Shown here one piece after another: positions 7,551 to 9,019 of a stretch of 9,019 nucleotides of DNA. Made by a program: the position numbers and the translations under genes. The DNA lies in contig JAISYA010000024.1 of the NCBI GenBank assembly GCA_031270205.1, positions 1 through 9,019 of the forward strand, written 5' to 3'. Below the pieces are notes generated by a model, which had not been told where the DNA came from, ran no database searches, and saw only the letters and a program-made list of their open reading frames with translations. Every line of letters begins with the position of its first letter. Positions within the stretch are counted from its first letter, which is position 1. The DNA is from Treponema sp. (GTDB lineage: Bacteria > Spirochaetota > Spirochaetia > Treponematales > Breznakiellaceae).

Positions 7551-8561
7551 TTAACGCTCCGTTTGAACGGCGGCCGCCGGTTTTTCCCGCCCCGGCGGCC
7601 GCCTGTTCTTCTTTATTCTTGTTTTGGTTTTCCGCCAGCCGCCGTTGGTGTTGAGCAAAATCCCCCCCAGGGCCGCCGCGCCGAAACTGACCAGCATAAC
7701 ACCCCAGCCGGTACCGCTCAGATGCTGCAGGGGCAGGTCCAGGTTCATACCGTAGAAACTGTAAATCAATGTAGGAATCATGAGCACTATTGAAACAATG
7801 GTCAAGCGTTTCATCACAATGTTGAGGTTGTTGGAAATGACGCTGGCGAAGGCGTCCATAGTACCGGTTAAAATCGAAGAGTAAATATTCGCCATTTCAA
7901 TGGCCTGCCGGTTCTCGATCACTACATCTTCCAGCAGCTCTTTCTCGTCTTCCTTAAAGCGCATCAGCGGCGACTTTTGCAGTTTTTCCAGCAGCAGTTC
8001 GTTGCTCTTGATGCTGGTGGTAAAAAACACCAGCGATTTCTGAATCGAGAGCAGTTGAATCAGTTCGTTGTTTTTGATTGAACGCTGCAATTCCTCTTTG
8101 ATGATGTTGGTCTGTTTGTTCAGTTCCTTGAGACACTTGAGATACATAAAGGCCCCGCGGCTGAGGAGCTTGAGCACAAACGCGCTTTTATTTTTCAGGT
8201 TGAAGCTCCGCATTCGGCTTTTAAGGAATCCGTCCAGGGCGTCGCTGGAACGCCGGCAGATGGTAACGATTTTATCCGAAAAAAGAATGATGCCGAGGGG
8301 CAGGGTGAAGAACGATGTTTCTTCGGTTTCGTCAAAGACCGGCAGCCGCACAATGATAGCGGTGTACTCGTCTTCTTTTTCGATACGGGCCTGTTCGTCC
8401 GTATCCATGACATCGGTTAACAGTTCGGCGTCGATACCGAATTCTTTTTCCAGGCGCGCCAGGTCATCCCGGTTCACCCAGCGGGCGTCGATCCAGCAGC
8501 CTTTGCTGACGGTGTCGGCCTCGACAATACCGTTCTCGCCCTGCGTTCGAATTTTGATCAT
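7551..8561 (-). CDS. corA: CorA-family magnesium/cobalt transport protein
   Basis: An inner-membrane divalent cation channel that admits Mg2+ (and in many members Co2+ or Ni2+) as a pentamer. The 336-residue protein has a cytoplasmic alpha/beta domain (about 1-125) and long helices (125-250), including the acidic stretch FKEDEKELLED. The first membrane helix (about 254-270) ends in the family's selectivity motif Y270-G271-M272-N273; a second helix follows (about 287-304). Start ATG 8561 has an AGGAGG at 8574-8569, spaced 7 nt. Odd points: after the second helix there is a roughly 32-residue basic, Pro-rich tail (RKTKTRIKK, then RRPPGREKP), longer than usual, encoded over a perfect 12-bp inverted repeat. 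The gene also has a structured leader of over 150 nt with a possible leader ORF, so expression is probably controlled after transcription begins. It is the first major gene of the operon with ltaE and the M24 peptidase. Confidence 0.95.
   Translation of the reverse strand: MIKIRTQGENGIVEADTVSKGCWIDARWVNRDDLARLEKEFGIDAELLTDVMDTDEQARIEKEDEYTAIIVRLPVFDETEETSFFTLPLGIILFSDKIVTICRRSSDALDGFLKSRMRSFNLKNKSAFVLKLLSRGAFMYLKCLKELNKQTNIIKEELQRSIKNNELIQLLSIQKSLVFFTTSIKSNELLLEKLQKSPLMRFKEDEKELLEDVVIENRQAIEMANIYSSILTGTMDAFASVISNNLNIVMKRLTIVSIVLMIPTLIYSFYGMNLDLPLQHLSGTGWGVMLVSFGAAALGGILLNTNGGWRKTKTRIKKNRRPPGREKPAAAVQTER
7557..7560 (-). promoter_or_regulatory. ltaE ribosome-binding site inside the corA end
   Basis: GGAG on the minus strand is 6 nt from the ltaE ATG and lies within the final corA codons. 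Ribosomes ending corA at 7553-7551 would pass over it, which favours coupled translation. Confidence 0.6.
7569..7603. repeat. Perfect 12-bp inverted repeat with 11-nt loop at the 3' end of corA
   Basis: GGCGGCCGCCGG (7569-7580) and its exact reverse complement (7592-7603) flank an 11-nt spacer. Each arm itself contains the 8-bp palindrome GCGGCCGC. In the operon mRNA this would be a very stable stem-loop inside the corA reading frame, ending 8 nt before the ltaE ribosome-binding site. It is followed by GTTCAAACGG on the minus strand, not a T-run, so it is not an ordinary intrinsic terminator. It could slow ribosomes, stabilise the upstream message or tune ltaE translation. Confidence 0.85.
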
Positions 8562-8649
8562 AAGGGTTCCTCCTCTGTAAGTTACGAAGACGCGCTTCCG
8601 GGGAAACCAGGTTTCCCGCCGGAGACCCTATGACCGTCATTTGAGACTG
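8562..8649 (-). promoter_or_regulatory. corA proximal leader with competing RNA structures over the ribosome-binding site
   Basis: Two exclusive pairings are visible. First, AGGGUCUCC (8629-8621) can pair with the corA ribosome-binding region: 8629-8625 with 8567-8563, and 8624-8621 with 8573-8570, leaving a 2-nt bulge (8569-8568). This gives 9 bp that cover AGGAGG. Second, a hairpin spans 8623-8597: UCCGG with CCGGA at the base, a 2-nt bulge, then GGAAAC with GUUUCC around a CUG loop. Both need bases 8623-8621. No known Mg2+ M-box or Mn2+ riboswitch consensus was recognised. The pairings are read directly from the sequence; the switching role is inferred. Confidence 0.5.
8569..8574 (-). promoter_or_regulatory. 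corA ribosome-binding site
   Basis: AGGAGG on the minus strand with a 7-nt spacer to the ATG at 8561. It confirms this start and is the target of the sequestering pairing from 8629-8621. Confidence 0.85.
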
Positions 8650-8733
8650 TCAGCAGCCGGTATTCTCCGCAGAAAGCGCCCGCCGGTTTAATGCGCGGGG
8701 TGATCTACTACCCCCGCCGTCCGAATCGGACAT
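8650..8733 (-). CDS. Candidate 27-residue leader peptide upstream of corA
   Basis: A small ORF starts at ATG 8733 behind a perfect AGGAGG (8744-8739) spaced 5 nt, and ends at TGA 8652-8650, 88 nt before the corA start. The peptide begins MSDSDGGGSR, is Arg/Ala-rich in the middle and ends AENTGC; it has no membrane segment or known domain. Several codons look uncommon for this G+C-rich window (AGT, AGA, TCA and TTA at codons 9, 10, 11 and 15), which would suit either a slow leader or a frame under no protein selection. Codons 22-24 contain CGGAGA (8669-8664), able to pair with UCUCCG (8625-8620), the same bases that would block the corA ribosome-binding site. Translation of this ORF could thus set corA output, as leader peptides do for Mg2+ transporter genes in Salmonella (mgtL, corL). 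No sequence similarity to those leaders is claimed. Confidence 0.45.
   Translation of the reverse strand: MSDSDGGGSRSPRALNRRALSAENTGC
8695..8717. repeat. GCGGGG/CCCCGC hairpin within the leader ORF
   Basis: Six-base G+C arms (8695-8700 and 8712-8717) enclose an 11-nt loop. On the minus-strand RNA the stem lies early in the leader ORF (codons 6-13). It could impede or be unfolded by the first ribosome. Confidence 0.5.
8719..8731. repeat. GTCCGA-A-TCGGAC palindrome at the leader start
   Basis: A 13-bp odd palindrome that begins within the leader ORF start codon on the minus strand. It could be an operator half-site pair or an RNA hairpin at the initiation site. No known regulator site is recognised. 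Confidence 0.4.
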
Positions 8734-8738
8734 GGCAA

Positions 8739-8744
8739 CCTCCT
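8739..8744 (-). promoter_or_regulatory. Strong ribosome-binding site of the leader ORF
   Basis: A perfect AGGAGG on the minus strand, 5 nt before the ATG at 8733. It is the main reason to take the small ORF seriously. Confidence 0.6.
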
Positions 8745-8806
8745 GCGTTTTTAATGAGGACTTCATGCGAAGTTCTTTTTCGATTAAGGCAGTTCCATCG
8801 TCCCCG

Positions 8807-8836
8807 GTTATGCCGGGAACATTAGCGTACGGTCAA
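8807..8836 (-). promoter_or_regulatory. Candidate promoter for the leader-corA-ltaE-peptidase operon
   Basis: On the minus strand, TTGACC (8836-8831, five of six bases match the -35 consensus) is separated by 18 bp from CATAAC (8812-8807, four of six match -10). The -10 lies within an inverted repeat, CCCGG-TTATG-CCGGG (8803-8817), that could act as an operator. Transcription would start near 8800, giving a leader of about 240 nt. Moderate match only. Confidence 0.35.
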
Positions 8837-8917
8837 TTGATTTTGGAACATACCCAGTGTATAGAAAAACGGGAGATAAGGCAATCGGGCGGGGAGCGGG
8901 AGCAGGATAAACGCATA

Positions 8918-8935
8918 GAATTAGGATGAATTAGG
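8918..8935. repeat. Two direct copies of GAATTAGG, 10 bp apart
   Basis: GAATTAGG occurs at 8918-8925 and 8928-8935, spanning the stop codon of the right-edge partial ORF. It is short and may be chance, or a trace of a mobile-element junction. Confidence 0.4.
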
Positions 8936-9019
8936 CAGGAGAAGGTTCCGAATAGCCTGGGCGTTGAGCAGCTTGAAAATGGTCTCAATATGCTGCTCAA
9001 AACTCAGGGCGAGCATAAA
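8921..9019 (-). CDS. C-terminal end of an unidentified protein, possibly a transposase (cut by window edge)
   Basis: Reading leftward from the right edge, 32 codons are open before TAA at 8923-8921. The peptide (LSFEQHIETIFKLLNAQ in the middle, LLLPNSS at the end) reads like an amphipathic helical C-terminus rather than random translation. Its style recalls the tail of some DDE transposases, but too little is present to assign a family. The complementary plus frame is also open over this short span, so the coding strand is not certain. If it is an insertion sequence, its terminal inverted repeat should lie between here and about 8840, and the element would have landed just upstream of the corA promoter. 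Confidence 0.4.
   Translation of the reverse strand, partial: FMLALSFEQHIETIFKLLNAQAIRNLLLPNSS

Larger units (their letters stand above)
8734..8920. other. Intergenic region upstream of the corA leader ORF
   Basis: No convincing gene on either strand. It looks less G+C-rich than the flanking genes. It holds the candidate promoter described separately, the inverted repeat CCCGG-TTATG-CCGGG (8803-8817) and ACTTC-ATGC-GAAGT (8760-8773). A 65-codon plus-strand frame starting at 8732 has no ribosome-binding site and no recognisable protein, so it is not annotated as a gene. Confidence 0.5.

Noticed and set aside
5872..7554. Plus-strand frames of 208-241 codons opposite ltaE and the peptidase
   Set aside because: They lie antisense to two genes with complete catalytic motifs and show no recognisable protein features.
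8562..8800. Known Mg2+ M-box or Mn2+ yybP-ykoY riboswitch in the corA leader
   Set aside because: The conserved segments I recall for these classes (for example GGTGAGGCTCCT or GGGGAGTAG) are not found on the minus strand. A covariance-model search would settle this.
8732..8929. 65-codon plus-strand ORF in the right intergenic region
   Set aside because: It has no ribosome-binding site, no recognisable protein character, and its ATG is just the overlap of the CATG palindrome with the leader ORF start.
1..9019. CRISPR arrays, tRNA or rRNA genes
   Set aside because: No regularly spaced repeats and no tRNA or rRNA signatures were seen on either strand.

Overview
The window is a gene-dense, moderately G+C-rich bacterial segment with two convergent gene sets that meet at about 5342-5403. 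The signs are diderm: a lipoprotein signal with a relaxed LFSC lipobox on a family-5 solute-binding protein, and a binding-protein-dependent importer. The style of the genes (lipobox, a CorA of the short-N-terminus clade, a fused permease/ATPase) would suit a spirochaete such as a gut treponeme. That is an impression from protein style only; no rRNA or other marker is present.

Plus strand, 280-5341: a three-gene Opp/Dpp-type transporter operon. A substrate-binding lipoprotein (280-2103) is followed 10 nt later by an OppB/DppB-type permease (2114-3202), then after 9 nt by a 709-residue protein (3212-5341) that fuses an OppC/DppC-type permease to an OppD/DppD-type ATPase. Only one nucleotide-binding domain is encoded here; a second ATPase (OppF/DppF) would normally be expected. 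Bases 1-279 hold no gene I can identify, only an open frame running in from the left edge and small inverted repeats.

Minus strand, 8733-5404: an apparent operon read leftward: a possible 27-codon leader ORF (8733-8650), corA (8561-7551), ltaE (7550-6516, starting directly after the corA stop) and an M24-family Xaa-Pro-type peptidase (6519-5404, ATGA overlap with ltaE). The corA 5' leader is the most interesting part. It has a small ORF with a perfect AGGAGG ribosome-binding site and several inverted repeats. A 9-bp pairing would hide the corA ribosome-binding site and competes with a strong hairpin. This looks like a translational switch, possibly for Mg2+ control, but matches no riboswitch class I recognise. 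The end of corA carries a perfect 12-bp inverted repeat just before ltaE.

Right edge, 8921-9019: an apparent C-terminus of a minus-strand protein of unknown identity, perhaps a transposase.

Working together (inference): the plus operon would bring oligopeptides into the cell, the M24 peptidase would cut proline-containing peptides, and LtaE would turn threonine into glycine and acetaldehyde. CorA could supply Mg2+ or Co2+, and M24 enzymes are commonly active with Co2+ or Mn2+. The locus therefore reads as peptide and amino-acid scavenging with metal supply.
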